In this document: positions 14,761-23,903 of the stretch, piece by piece
Numbering within the stretch: the stretch's first letter is position 1
Layout: each line of letters starts with the position of its first letter
Assembly (NCBI RefSeq): GCF_001186365.1
Contig: NZ_LDTZ01000021.1
Span: 1-64,000 of the forward strand
Direction: 5' to 3'
Length of the DNA stretch: 64,000 bases
Origin: Gordonia jacobaea
GTDB taxonomy: Bacteria > Actinomycetota > Actinomycetes > Mycobacteriales > Mycobacteriaceae
Made by a program: the position numbers and the translations under genes
The notes under the pieces: model-generated
Told to the model about the DNA's origin: nothing
Database searches by the model: none
What the model saw: only the letters and a program-made list of their open reading frames with translations

Positions 14761-16923
14761 TCACGCGTCACTTGCGTCGCCGTTCGCGAGTGCGTTCTCG
14801 CTCCGGGGTGACCCCTTCCGGGTTGTCTCACCCTGTGCGGTCTCACTCTTGCGCGACAGCGCGCTCGGCCACCAGATTCGTCGCCCGATGTCGATCGACA
14901 GCGCGGGTACGAGCAGCGTCCGCACGATGAGCGTGTCGATCAGGACGCCGAACGCCACGAGGAACGCCACCTGGGCGAGGAACAGCAGCGGGATCACGGC
15001 AAGCGACGCGAACGTCGCGGCGAGCACGACACCCGCCGAGGTGATCACGCCGCCGGTCGCGGTCAGCCCGCGGATCACACCCTGGCGCGTGCCATGAGTC
15101 TTCGATTCCTCGCGTACGCGTGTCATCAGGAAGATGTTGTAGTCGATGCCAAGCGCGACGAGGAACACGAACGCGAACAGCGGCACGACGGGGTCTGCGC
15201 CCGGGAAACCGAACGGTCCGTTGAAGAGCAACGCCGCGACTCCGAGCGTCGTCGCGAACGACAGCACAGTGGTGCCGAGCAGGATGACCGGCGCGACGAT
15301 GCTGCGTAGCAGCAGGATCAACACCGCGAGCACCACGAGCAGGACGATCGGGATGATCAGATTGCGGTCGTGTTCGGCGGTGGTGCGCGTGTCGAGGTCG
15401 GTGGCCGTCGTTCCGCCGACGACAGCGTTTGCGTTGTCGATCGGATGGACACGCTCGCGGATGCGCACGACGGTGTCCTGCGCTGCGAGCGAGTCGGCGT
15501 TGTCGGTCAGCGTCGCCTCGATGGCCACGCGGTTGTCGCGAACCACCGGTGTCTGGCCCGCGGGGTAGACCTGTGCCTGCGCGACGCCGTCGACGCTCTT
15601 CACGGCGTCGAGGACCGCCGGGGCCTGCGGGGCGTCGACGATGATCCACGTCGGTGAGCCGCTGCCCGCGTCGAAGTGGCGCGCCTGGACGTCGGCGCCC
15701 TCGACGGACTCGACGGTGCCGAGGAAGAAGTCGGTCTGGGCGATGCCGTCGGAGCGGAACATCAGGGCGAACGCGGCTCCGATGAGCAGCACGATCAGGG
15801 TGGATGCCCAGATGGCTCGGGGTTTGGCAGCGACCTTTTCGGCGATCCTGTGCCAGAAGCGGTGCGTCGAGGTCTCGGTGCCCGACTCGGCGAGGTGGGG
15901 TCGGACGGGCCAGAATGCGGTTCGGCCGAGGAGCGCGAGAACCGCGGGCAGGAAGGTCATCGACGCCAGGAACGAGGCCACGATGCCGATCGCGGCAACC
16001 GGGCCGAGGCTGCGATTGGAGTTGAGGTCGGAGAACAGCAGGCACAGCACTCCGAGGATCACCGTGCCGGCCGACGCCGCGACCGGCTCGATCGTCGCTC
16101 GCCACGCAACCTTGATCGCCTGATACTTGTCTGCTGTCTGAGTCAGCTCCTCACGGAAGCGAGACACCAGGAGGAGTGCGTAGTCGGTTGCGGCGCCGAA
16201 CACGAGGATGAACAGAATGCCCTGGCTCTGACCGTTGAGCTCGAAAACGCCCTGCTTGGTCAAGAAGTAGATGGCACCGGACGCGAGCCCGAGCGCGAAG
16301 ACCGCCGAGATGATGACGACAAACGGGAGGATGGGACTGCGGTAGACGATGACGAGAATGACGATCACCACCGCGCCCGCAACGAGTAGCAGTAGGCCGT
16401 CGATACCCGCGAAGGCCTCGCCGAGGTCGGCGACCTGCCCGGCAGGACCGGTGACGTAGACGCTCAGCCCGTTGGGTGGATTCGCCAGGAGATCGCGCAG
16501 CTTCTCGACGGTGTCGGCAGGCTCGCCCGCAGTCGAGATCGGCACGATGAGTTCGGCTGCCTTGCCGTCGGCGGAGCGGATCGCCGGTGAGAATGCCTTC
16601 CCGAATCCCTCGGTCCCGGCGAGCGGCGTGATGGTGTCGGTCAGATAGGTCGCGTCGGCGTCGGTGAATCCCGACGAACGTTCGGCGACAACGATCGCGG
16701 GGATGTAGCTGGTGTCCTGAAACTTCGCGAGTTCGTCGTTGACGCGGGTCGACTCGGCCGAGGCCGGCAGGAACGCGGTGTTGTCGTTGGTCGAGACCGA
16801 CGCGAGCTTGCCCGCGAACGGTCCGGTGAACGAGCCGACGACGATCCAGGCGAGAATGCCGAGTGCCGGGATGAGCCAGCGGAGACGGGAGGTCGACGAC
16901 GCGGTCCGCTGCGGGGTGGCCAT
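14761..16923 (-). CDS. MMPL-family RND transporter
   Basis: A 720-residue membrane protein with the MMPL layout: an N-terminal helix, an exported domain, six helices, then the same pattern again. The two proton-relay motifs are present: FGAATDYALLLVSRFREEL in the first half and ALGIDYNIFLMTRVREE in the second. It is shorter than mycobacterial MmpL proteins (about 950 residues) and closer to the generic MMPL group. The ATG at 16923 (MATPQRTASS) was chosen because upstream codons look non-coding. It is downstream of the K+ channel gene (76-bp gap), on the same strand. The substrate is unknown; lipids or small hydrophobic molecules are typical. Confidence 0.9.
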   Translation of the reverse strand: MATPQRTASSTSRLRWLIPALGILAWIVVGSFTGPFAGKLASVSTNDNTAFLPASAESTRVNDELAKFQDTSYIPAIVVAERSSGFTDADATYLTDTITPLAGTEGFGKAFSPAIRSADGKAAELIVPISTAGEPADTVEKLRDLLANPPNGLSVYVTGPAGQVADLGEAFAGIDGLLLLVAGAVVIVILVIVYRSPILPFVVIISAVFALGLASGAIYFLTKQGVFELNGQSQGILFILVFGAATDYALLLVSRFREELTQTADKYQAIKVAWRATIEPVAASAGTVILGVLCLLFSDLNSNRSLGPVAAIGIVASFLASMTFLPAVLALLGRTAFWPVRPHLAESGTETSTHRFWHRIAEKVAAKPRAIWASTLIVLLIGAAFALMFRSDGIAQTDFFLGTVESVEGADVQARHFDAGSGSPTWIIVDAPQAPAVLDAVKSVDGVAQAQVYPAGQTPVVRDNRVAIEATLTDNADSLAAQDTVVRIRERVHPIDNANAVVGGTTATDLDTRTTAEHDRNLIIPIVLLVVLAVLILLLRSIVAPVILLGTTVLSFATTLGVAALLFNGPFGFPGADPVVPLFAFVFLVALGIDYNIFLMTRVREESKTHGTRQGVIRGLTATGGVITSAGVVLAATFASLAVIPLLFLAQVAFLVAFGVLIDTLIVRTLLVPALSIDIGRRIWWPSALSRKSETAQGETTRKGSPRSENALANGDASDA

Positions 16924-16999
16924 GCCGTCTATCTTGGCACGCTGCCCGAAATGCCTGGCTGAGTCAGGGTGCCCGACCGGCTCAGCTGGACGAGACAGC

Positions 17000-17536
17000 T
17001 CAGTCGGACGAGCGCTTCGACGAGACGAGCAGCGTGACAAGGCGGATGCCGAGGCCGATCAGGGCGAAGCTGCTCGCCATCTGGATCGACACGAAGATGC
17101 GCGCTGGTTGCGACGCCGCCGCGATGTCGCCGAAGCCGGTGGTCGTGAACACCGTCAGGCTGAAGTAGAGCGCGTCGACTCGCGTGAGTCGGAGATTGAA
17201 GCTGTCGGTGCCGTACTCGGAGAGCAGGAAGTACGTGGTGGCGAAGGCGACGATATAGAACGTCGCGAGTGCCGCGATCATCTCGACGGCTGTGGCGACC
17301 GGATACGGCGACCGGATGAAATGTCGAATCTCCCAGCCGCAGAACGCGGTCAGCAGCAGTGCCCCCACGACAAGGCCGATGAACTTGGCGTCGTTGTCCT
17401 GGTTGATCGGCAGCAGGAAATAGCCGACGAGCAACACCAACCCCGCGAGCGCCGGACGCAGAAGTGCGCTCGCGAGGCGTGGGCCACTGATCGCCGAGTT
17501 GCCGCCGGAACTCGGGGACTTACCAGATGCGGACAC
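17000..17536 (-). CDS. Two-pore-domain-style potassium channel protein
   Basis: A 178-residue membrane protein with about four hydrophobic segments. The last two flank a pore loop, ALYFSLTVFTTTGFGDIAA, with the selectivity filter TTGFGD, followed by an inner helix (FVSIQMASSFALIGLGIRLV), as in the Ion_trans_2 family. There is no cytoplasmic RCK/TrkA domain. The GTG at 17536 is the first plausible start; longer in-frame extensions overlap the peptidase gene and have shadow composition. With this start it overlaps the zmp1 3' end by 17 bp, suggesting translational coupling. Confidence 0.82.
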   Translation of the reverse strand: MSASGKSPSSGGNSAISGPRLASALLRPALAGLVLLVGYFLLPINQDNDAKFIGLVVGALLLTAFCGWEIRHFIRSPYPVATAVEMIAALATFYIVAFATTYFLLSEYGTDSFNLRLTRVDALYFSLTVFTTTGFGDIAAASQPARIFVSIQMASSFALIGLGIRLVTLLVSSKRSSD

Positions 17537-19514
17537 GGTCCACATCGGGCAGGAACAACTCGTCGCCCTCGGCGACGTCGAACGCGTCGTAGAAGGCGTC
17601 GATGTTGCGAACCACGCCGTTGCAACGGAATTCGGGCGGAGAGTGGGGATCGATGGAGAGTCGACGGATCGCTTCGGCGTCGCGGGTCTTGGTGCGCCAG
17701 ATCTGGGCCCAGCTGTAGAACACACGCTGGATGCCGGTCAATTCGTCGATGACCGGGGGCTCGGTGCCCTCGGTGGCGAGGCGGTAGGCGACGAGTGCGA
17801 TCGACAGTCCGCCGAGGTCGCCGATGTTCTCACCGATGGTGAACTCGCCGTTGACCTTGTACTTGTCGTCGAGTCCCTCGGGGGTGAAATCGCCGTACTG
17901 CTCGATCAATGCCTTTGTGCGCTTGGAGAATTCGGTGCGGTCGGCATCGCTCCACCAGTCGACGAGATTGCCGTCGCCGTCGTACTTGGCGCCCTGGTCG
18001 TCGAATCCGTGTCCGATCTCGTGGCCGATAACCGCGCCGATCCCGCCGTAGTTTGCGGCGTCGTCGGCGTCGGGATCGAAGAACGGCGGCTGCAGAATCG
18101 CTGCGGGAAAAACGATCTCGTTCATGCCGGGGTTGTAGTAGGCGTTCACCGTCTGCGGCGTCATGAACCACTCGTCGCGGTCGACCGGCGAACCGATCTT
18201 CGAGAACTCGCGCTCGTTCTCGAATGATGCTGCGCGCGCGTAGTTTCCGATGAGATCGCCACGGTCGACCGACAGTGCGCTGTAATCGCGCCACTGCGCG
18301 GGGTAGCCGATCTTGGGGGTGAACTTCTCGAGCTTGACCAACGCGCGCTCACGGGTCGACGGCGTCATCCAGGGGAGGTCGGAGATGTTCTGGCGGTACG
18401 CCGCAACGAGGTTGGCGATCAGCTCGTCCATCCGGGCCTTTGCCTCGGGTGGGAAGTGCTCCTCGACGTAGAGCTTGCCGACGGCGAATCCCATTGCGCC
18501 CTCGACGAATCCGACGCCGCGCTTCCAGCGGTCGCGGATGGTCTCGGCTCCGGTGAGGGTGCGGCCGTAGAAAGCGAAGTTCTCATCGACGAACTCCGAC
18601 GACAGGTACGACGCGGCCGAATGCAGCAGCCGCCAGGTCAGCCACGTCTTCCAGTGCTCGAGCGGCGACTCGGCGAACAGGGTGGTGACGTCGTCGATGA
18701 ACGACGGCTGACTGACCACGACCTCCGCGAAGGTGACGTCTCCGACGGTACCGAGGCCGCCGAACCACTCGTGGAGGTTGAAACCCGAAGCGAGCGAATC
18801 GAACTCGCCGAGCGAGAAGAGGTTGTAGGTGAGGTCGGCGTCGCGTCGTCGAACCACGTCCCAGTGATGGCCCGCGATGGCGGTCTCGAGGTTGAGGACG
18901 GTGGTCGCGCGCTGGTCGGCGTCGTCGTAGCCTGCGAGCGCGAACATCCGCGATACGTGATCGCGGTATGCCTCACGGGTTTCCGCGTGGTTGTCGTCGC
19001 GGTAGTACGACTCGTCGGGCAGTCCGAGGCCTGATTGCACCACGTGCACCAGGTATCGATCGGACTGCTTGGCGTCGGTGTCGACGTAGAAACCGAAGAG
19101 TCCGCCGACGCCGTGGCGCTGTAGGCGACCGATGCGGCCGGAGAGTTCGTCGGTCGACGCGACCGCTTCGATGGCTTCGATCTCACCGCGGATCGGACCG
19201 ATCCCGAGTGCCTCGATGTGGTCGGTGTCCATGAACGATCCGAAGAGATCGCCGATCTTCTGGGCGTCGGAACCGCTGGGCGGATCGGCCTTGGCGCATA
19301 CGGTGATGATGTCGCGGACGTTCTCCTCCGCGCGGTCACGCAACACGTGGAACGCTCCGTCGACGGAGCGGTCGTCGGGGATCTCGTGGGTGTCGAGCCA
19401 CTTGCCGTTGACGTGGGCGAACAGGTCGTCCTGAACGCGGACGGCGTCGTCGACCCACTCGAGGTCGATGCCGGAGGGAAGGGAATCGGTCTTCGCAGCA
19501 GTCACGGCATCCAT
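17520..19514 (-). CDS. zmp1: M13-family zinc metallopeptidase (Zmp1/PepO type)
   Basis: A 664-residue neprilysin-like endopeptidase, nearly the same length as M. tuberculosis Zmp1 (Rv0198c). The zinc site is complete: GHEIGHGFDDQG gives the two His and the catalytic Glu, and GENIGDLGGL gives the third ligand. The substrate-binding NAYYNP motif and the C-terminal DPHSPPEFRCNG are also present. No signal peptide is visible, as in Zmp1 itself, where localisation has been discussed. The ATG at 19514 was chosen; about 140 upstream codons in frame are antisense to the pirin gene and look non-coding. Confidence 0.92.
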   Translation of the reverse strand: MDAVTAAKTDSLPSGIDLEWVDDAVRVQDDLFAHVNGKWLDTHEIPDDRSVDGAFHVLRDRAEENVRDIITVCAKADPPSGSDAQKIGDLFGSFMDTDHIEALGIGPIRGEIEAIEAVASTDELSGRIGRLQRHGVGGLFGFYVDTDAKQSDRYLVHVVQSGLGLPDESYYRDDNHAETREAYRDHVSRMFALAGYDDADQRATTVLNLETAIAGHHWDVVRRRDADLTYNLFSLGEFDSLASGFNLHEWFGGLGTVGDVTFAEVVVSQPSFIDDVTTLFAESPLEHWKTWLTWRLLHSAASYLSSEFVDENFAFYGRTLTGAETIRDRWKRGVGFVEGAMGFAVGKLYVEEHFPPEAKARMDELIANLVAAYRQNISDLPWMTPSTRERALVKLEKFTPKIGYPAQWRDYSALSVDRGDLIGNYARAASFENEREFSKIGSPVDRDEWFMTPQTVNAYYNPGMNEIVFPAAILQPPFFDPDADDAANYGGIGAVIGHEIGHGFDDQGAKYDGDGNLVDWWSDADRTEFSKRTKALIEQYGDFTPEGLDDKYKVNGEFTIGENIGDLGGLSIALVAYRLATEGTEPPVIDELTGIQRVFYSWAQIWRTKTRDAEAIRRLSIDPHSPPEFRCNGVVRNIDAFYDAFDVAEGDELFLPDVDRVRIW

Positions 19515-19546
19515 CCTGTCACGCCGCCCGGCTACCTTCAGTTGAG

Positions 19547-20314
19547 TTACGGCTCTCCGAGTGCTTTGTCCATGGCCCAGATCAGAATCTCGGCGGGTCC
19601 ATCTCCCGCGTCCGTCTGCAGCGTGGCCCCGGAGGTGTCGACGCCGCGCGCAGCGTCGCCTGCCGTGAGGGTGACTTCGGCGGCCTGATCTGTTGTGGAC
19701 AGCACGGCCCGGCCGTCGACGACGAGGACATGGGTGAACCGGGCGTCGGGGATGCTGACTGAGGAGCCCGGTGCGATACGGACGGCGAAAAGCGTCGCGG
19801 CGCGGTTGCTGATCGTGATCGCGGCATCGACCGATGGGTCGCCCGACGCCACGGCGACGAGATCGCCCCCGGCGAGTGCTGCGGAGATGTCGCGCTGCTC
19901 GTACGACGGCGTGATGCCGTACTCGTCGGGTACCAGCCACATCTGTATGTAGTGGACCGGTTCGGAACCCGATTCGTGCAGGTCAGGCCACGGGTCGTTG
20001 CGTTCGGTGTGGTCGATGCCGGAGCCGGCGCTCATTCGTTGGGCGAGACCGGGATAGACGACGCCGGTGTGACCTGCGGAGTCCGTGTGCACCAACGTGC
20101 CGGAGACCACCCACGTGACGATTTCGGAATCCGAATGATGGTGGGCATCGAATCCATGTCCGGGTAGTAAAACTTCTTCATTGCATGCAATGAGAAGTCC
20201 ATGATGGGTGTTTGATGGATCGTAATGATCGCCGAATGAGAACGAGTGACGGGAGGTCAACCAATCGGTCGACGTCACCTCCCGGACTTCGGCCCGGAGC
20301 ACCGTGAAGACCAT
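19547..20314 (-). CDS. Pirin-family bicupin protein
   Basis: A 255-residue pirin (YhhW-like). The N-terminal cupin carries the metal-binding pattern PGHGFDAHHHSDSEIVTWV and the downstream SAGSGIDHTERN, giving His/His/His/Glu-type ligands. The C-terminal cupin is less conserved. Some pirins show quercetin 2,3-dioxygenase activity; others act as redox-sensing cofactors, so the role here is open. The early part of the gene (about 20160-20240) is unusually AT-rich and holds a long near-perfect palindrome that codes for LLIACNEEV. Confidence 0.85.
   Translation of the reverse strand: MVFTVLRAEVREVTSTDWLTSRHSFSFGDHYDPSNTHHGLLIACNEEVLLPGHGFDAHHHSDSEIVTWVVSGTLVHTDSAGHTGVVYPGLAQRMSAGSGIDHTERNDPWPDLHESGSEPVHYIQMWLVPDEYGITPSYEQRDISAALAGGDLVAVASGDPSVDAAITISNRAATLFAVRIAPGSSVSIPDARFTHVLVVDGRAVLSTTDQAAEVTLTAGDAARGVDTSGATLQTDAGDGPAEILIWAMDKALGEP
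20172..20198. repeat. 27-bp near-perfect palindrome inside the pirin gene
   Basis: ACTTC-t-TCATTGCATGCAATGA-GAAGT: the central 16 bp are a perfect palindrome and five more base pairs continue on each side after one bulged base. It is about 37% G+C in a high-GC genome, close to the 5' end of the pirin coding region and about 120 bp from its start. Confidence 0.7.
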
Positions 20315-20570
20315 GACCCATTATGGGCATCGGCTCTGACGCGGAGTTCAGGCCGCCACCGCGCTGCAGCAGAGGTTGACTCCGGCGTGGCTGAGGGTTC
20401 AGACCTCCTCGTCGACTCCGGTCCGCGAGACGACGATTCCGACGGCGAGAAACTCATCGACTCGGCCACCGCGAAGTCCCTGGCCGACGCCCCCGATCGC
20501 ACGGCCGACCGTGAGATTGACGGGGGCCGAGACGAGATCGTGACTAGTCCGAGTTCCGACCGCAAGCAGG

Positions 20571-20598
20571 TTGATGGTGTTACTCGTGTGACTAAAGT
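20571..20598 (+). promoter_or_regulatory. Candidate promoter of the PBP-like gene
   Basis: TTGATG (20571-20576) and TAAAGT (20593-20598) are spaced 16 bp apart, a plausible sigma-A pair, with transcription expected about 7 nt later and the ATG at 20612. This leaves a very short leader. The 297 bp between the pirin and PBP-like starts otherwise show no clear gene. Confidence 0.35.
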
Positions 20599-20611
20599 GA
20601 AGAATGGGACT

Positions 20612-22264
20612 ATGAAGTATTGCTTGCGGTGGGTAGCTCTTGTTGCCTGCGTAGTCCTCGTCGGTGCCGGTGGTTTCGTCACCTGGCGAATGGTCACGAG
20701 CGGTCCAGATACCGGTGCCGCGGCGGCGGTCAGCGAGTTCGCCAGCGCACTGAGCAGGAAAGACGCCGCCGCAGCAGCGTCGTTCACCACCGCCCCCGGA
20801 CAGGCGGCGGATGCCCTGACGCAGACCGTTACCGCGATGAACCCTCAATCGATCGACGTAGACGTCGACAAGCCGGAGGAGTACAGCGACGGCACCGCGT
20901 CGTTCAATCTGAAGACCACCTGGCGGTGGGACAAGGACCGCTCGTTCGAGTCGGCGACGTCGGGCACTGCTCGGCACCTGAGTTCCGGCTGGAAGATCAC
21001 GTGGGATCCCGCTCTCCTGGCCCAGGGGTTGCCCGTCGGCGGCAACCTCCGTGAGATCCGGACCGATGCGCGGCCGGCCCCGACGGTCAACAGCGTGTCC
21101 GGCAAGCCGTTCATGGTGTTGGCGCCGGTCAACGAGATCATTCTCGACCCGGCCAAGACCAAGGATCTGCAAGCGTCGGTGCGCGCCCTCTCGCGGACGC
21201 TGGCGCCGATCGCGCCGCTGATCACACCCGAGGTGATCAACGCGAAGCTCGCGGCGACACCGGACAAGCCGATCGTCGCGGTGACCCTGCGCGATCCCGA
21301 CATGGGTGTAATGACCAGCGATCCTGCTGCGGTTCCCGGAGTCTCGGTGAACAAGACCGGCATGCTCGTCATGGCCGACCGTCGACTCTCGTCGCCTCTG
21401 GAACCGGCACTGACCAACTACTGGCAGGCGATCCGCGACGCGACGGCCGGATGGCAGGTCCAGATGGTCGGCCCCGGTCTCGCGCCGCGCAAGCTCGCGG
21501 GTGAGCAGGGGCCTCCTGGTCCCGACGTGGCGACGTCGATCAACCAGCAGGTGCAGTTGACCCTCGGTGACGCGGCCGTCGAGGTCGGGCAACCCGCGAC
21601 CATCATGGCGCTCGACGCCGGGTCGGGCCGGATTCTCGGGCTTGCGCAGAACGACTACGCGGCCGAGCGCGGCAACAGCGTCGACCAGGCGTATCCGGTC
21701 GGCGCGACACTCGATCCCGTCTTCTCGGCCGTCGACAAGGCCACGTCGCAGAAGCAGTCGTCGAACAAGGAGTCGTCGGACACGGCGCTCGACAGGCTGG
21801 GGCTCGGCGTCACCTTCACGGTTCCCGGAGCGTCGACGCCGACGACACCGAAGCCAGGTGTCGCGACCATCGACTATCGACCACAGTCGGCGACGGCGAC
21901 CATGCTGAACATGGCCGCGCTCGGTGTGTCGATGGCACGCGCTGATGCGGGGGATCAGAGCTCGGTTGCTCCCGCAGTCATCTCGGGAGCGCCGACCAAG
22001 GTCGACGGAGGTTCGCTCGGCGCGATCGACAAGTCGGTGAGCGCACCGATCCTCGCGGCCATGACGACAACGGCCAAGACCGGCGACGCCAGTGACCTGA
22101 CCCGCGCGCCCGGCCTGAAAGCGCTGGTCGGAACCAACGGACCGCAGGGTCCGGGCTGGTTCGTCGGCATTCAGGGCGGCAAGGTCATCGTGATCTACAC
22201 CGAGGGTGAGAAGTCGGGGACCGCTGCGCTACAGGTCGCTCAGAAGTACTTCCGCATCGCGTAG
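20612..22264 (+). CDS. Penicillin-binding-protein-like protein with degenerate transpeptidase site
   Basis: A 550-residue exported or membrane-anchored protein: a transmembrane/signal segment at 5-27, an NTF2-like MecA_N-type domain (about 35-150), a PBP-dimer-like region and a transpeptidase-like C-terminus. The usual PxGSTFK active site appears as YPVGATLDP: Ala365 and Asp368 stand where the nucleophilic Ser and the Lys should be. A KTG-like box remains (AKTGD, Lys489). It therefore probably does not make peptidoglycan cross-links and may be a scaffold or sensor. The ATG at 20612 was chosen before the hydrophobic segment; in-frame GTGs at 20588 and 20597 are alternatives. It converges with DUF3054, overlapping by 25 bp. 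Confidence 0.75.
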   Translation: MKYCLRWVALVACVVLVGAGGFVTWRMVTSGPDTGAAAAVSEFASALSRKDAAAAASFTTAPGQAADALTQTVTAMNPQSIDVDVDKPEEYSDGTASFNLKTTWRWDKDRSFESATSGTARHLSSGWKITWDPALLAQGLPVGGNLREIRTDARPAPTVNSVSGKPFMVLAPVNEIILDPAKTKDLQASVRALSRTLAPIAPLITPEVINAKLAATPDKPIVAVTLRDPDMGVMTSDPAAVPGVSVNKTGMLVMADRRLSSPLEPALTNYWQAIRDATAGWQVQMVGPGLAPRKLAGEQGPPGPDVATSINQQVQLTLGDAAVEVGQPATIMALDAGSGRILGLAQNDYAAERGNSVDQAYPVGATLDPVFSAVDKATSQKQSSNKESSDTALDRLGLGVTFTVPGASTPTTPKPGVATIDYRPQSATATMLNMAALGVSMARADAGDQSSVAPAVISGAPTKVDGGSLGAIDKSVSAPILAAMTTTAKTGDASDLTRAPGLKALVGTNGPQGPGWFVGIQGGKVIVIYTEGEKSGTAALQVAQKYFRIA

Positions 22265-22683
22265 GCGACGACCGCGCGCCAGCCGAGCATGAACAGGCCG
22301 AGCGCGATGGTCGCGACGATGATGAAGCTCAGAGCGACGCCCTGGTGCAGCAGGTAGCGCAGCACCATGCCGATCGCGACGGTGCAGATCCAGATCACCA
22401 GACCTGACGGGATGATGCGGGCCGGCCGGAAGTCGCTGCCGAACCATTCACTCGACCGGACGTGCGCGTAGACGTAGGCAATCGACCAGCCCGCGGCGGT
22501 GGCGACCAGGAACGGCCACAGGGTCTGCAACACTCCGATCAGCGCGAAGCCGTCGTGGTGATTCGCCCTGCCGATCAGTACGAACACGACGACGGCGACG
22601 GCGTCGCAGAGCGCTGCCGCGGCCAGCGGAAACGTCGTCGAGTGCCGACTGCTGGTCGGATCGCTCACGTCAGACTTCGACAT
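22240..22683 (-). CDS. DUF3054 membrane protein
   Basis: A 147-residue integral membrane protein with four predicted helices (LAAAALCDAVAVVVFVLIGR; TLWPFLVATAAGWSIAYVYA; a third near GLVIWICTVAIGMVLRY; a fourth near FIIVATIALGLFMLGW), matching the DUF3054 family. The function is unknown. The start at 22683 (MSKSDVSD) is chosen over an ATG 21 nt upstream. Its 3' end overlaps the PBP-like gene by 25 bp in the antisense direction. Confidence 0.75.
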   Translation of the reverse strand: MSKSDVSDPTSSRHSTTFPLAAAALCDAVAVVVFVLIGRANHHDGFALIGVLQTLWPFLVATAAGWSIAYVYAHVRSSEWFGSDFRPARIIPSGLVIWICTVAIGMVLRYLLHQGVALSFIIVATIALGLFMLGWRAVVAYAMRKYF

Positions 22684-22744
22684 GGGTATCCACGGTAGCG
22701 CCACCCACCGTCGACGACGTGCTGCGGGTCGCGGGGTGGGGTTT

Positions 22745-23878
22745 TCATGAGGGGGGCGGCTCGGGCCCCAACTCCTTCTGCCCGGGATTCGCGGCCGGGT
22801 CGAAGTCGCCCGACTCGACGTCGCGATCGATCTCCTCGCCGATCGAATCGTCGGTTCGGATACGCGACCGGAACAGGAAGAACACGACGATCCACCCGAT
22901 CAAGGCGATGAACACATAGCTGATGATGCGGTAGACGAGCACCGCTGTCAGCGCGTCGGCGGCAGGCATCCCCGCACTGGTCAGCGCCGGGACGAGCACG
23001 GCGTCGACCACACCGATGCCTCCGGGTAGCAGCGGGATGGCCGTACCGACCGCCTTGCCCGCCGCGTAGGCGACCATCAGGCCGGAGATGCTCGGATGAG
23101 CCCCGACCGCCCAGCACGCGAACATCAGACATGCGACGTCGGCGATCCAGTTGAACAAGCTCCACGCGAAGGCGACGCTGGTGTCGCGGCGCGTGAGCTG
23201 GACGGCCCGCAGCTGTTCGAGTGTCTCCAGCAGCCGCGCCACCCCGTGATCGGCCGGCTTGCTGCGTACCTGGTTGATCCAGCCGAGTACACGTTCGCCG
23301 GTCGACTGCAACGACTCCGGATGGCTGGCGAGGTACTGCAGCACGACAGCCACCGCGATGAATCCGACCGCGGAGAAGACCACAGAGAACGGGCTGGTCT
23401 TGGCGCCCGCGAGCAGTGCGCCCCCGAAGCCGAGCACCGCGAGCCCCACACCCGCGAGCAGTCCGGACATGACGACCTGCCACGACGCGATGACGGGCGT
23501 GGCACCCCATTTTCGGGTCTCGCGGTAGGTAAAGGCAGGCGCGAGCACCTGACCGCCCGGCAGCGTCTGGCTGACCGAGTTCGCGGCCAGCACCACCGAC
23601 AGCGACTTCCACTCGGACACACGGACACCCGCCGAGCGCAGCAGCGCACGCTGTACCTGCGCAAAGCTGTCCATCGAGAGCAATGCGGCGACGATGCACG
23701 CGACGAGCCACACCCAATCGAGATCACCGATTCGGTGCGCGGCCTCTTCGAGTTTCGGCCAGATCAGCACGATCTCGACCGCCAGGACGACCACCACGAC
23801 CGCCACCAGCACCCACCGAACCCACCAGAAGCGTGAGCGCGTGGCGGTGCGGTGGACCGCCGGTGTATCCGACGTCAT
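22745..23878 (-). CDS. Flippase-like / LPG-synthase transmembrane-region family protein
   Basis: A 377-residue membrane protein of the UPF0104 (lysylphosphatidylglycerol synthase TM region) family with about eight helices. Family signatures are visible: NSVSQTLPGGQVLAPAFTYRE and PLLPGGIGVVDAVLVPAL. There is no C-terminal aminoacyl-transfer domain, so lipid transport is more likely than LPG synthesis. By position it corresponds, as I recall, to Rv0204c. The ATG at 23878 lies only 25 bp from the divergent permease start, so the two genes share a compact promoter region. The C-terminal tail is acidic. Confidence 0.82.
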   Translation of the reverse strand: MTSDTPAVHRTATRSRFWWVRWVLVAVVVVVLAVEIVLIWPKLEEAAHRIGDLDWVWLVACIVAALLSMDSFAQVQRALLRSAGVRVSEWKSLSVVLAANSVSQTLPGGQVLAPAFTYRETRKWGATPVIASWQVVMSGLLAGVGLAVLGFGGALLAGAKTSPFSVVFSAVGFIAVAVVLQYLASHPESLQSTGERVLGWINQVRSKPADHGVARLLETLEQLRAVQLTRRDTSVAFAWSLFNWIADVACLMFACWAVGAHPSISGLMVAYAAGKAVGTAIPLLPGGIGVVDAVLVPALTSAGMPAADALTAVLVYRIISYVFIALIGWIVVFFLFRSRIRTDDSIGEEIDRDVESGDFDPAANPGQKELGPEPPPS

Positions 23879-23903
23879 ACGGCCAAGGGTAACGACAGCT
23901 AGT

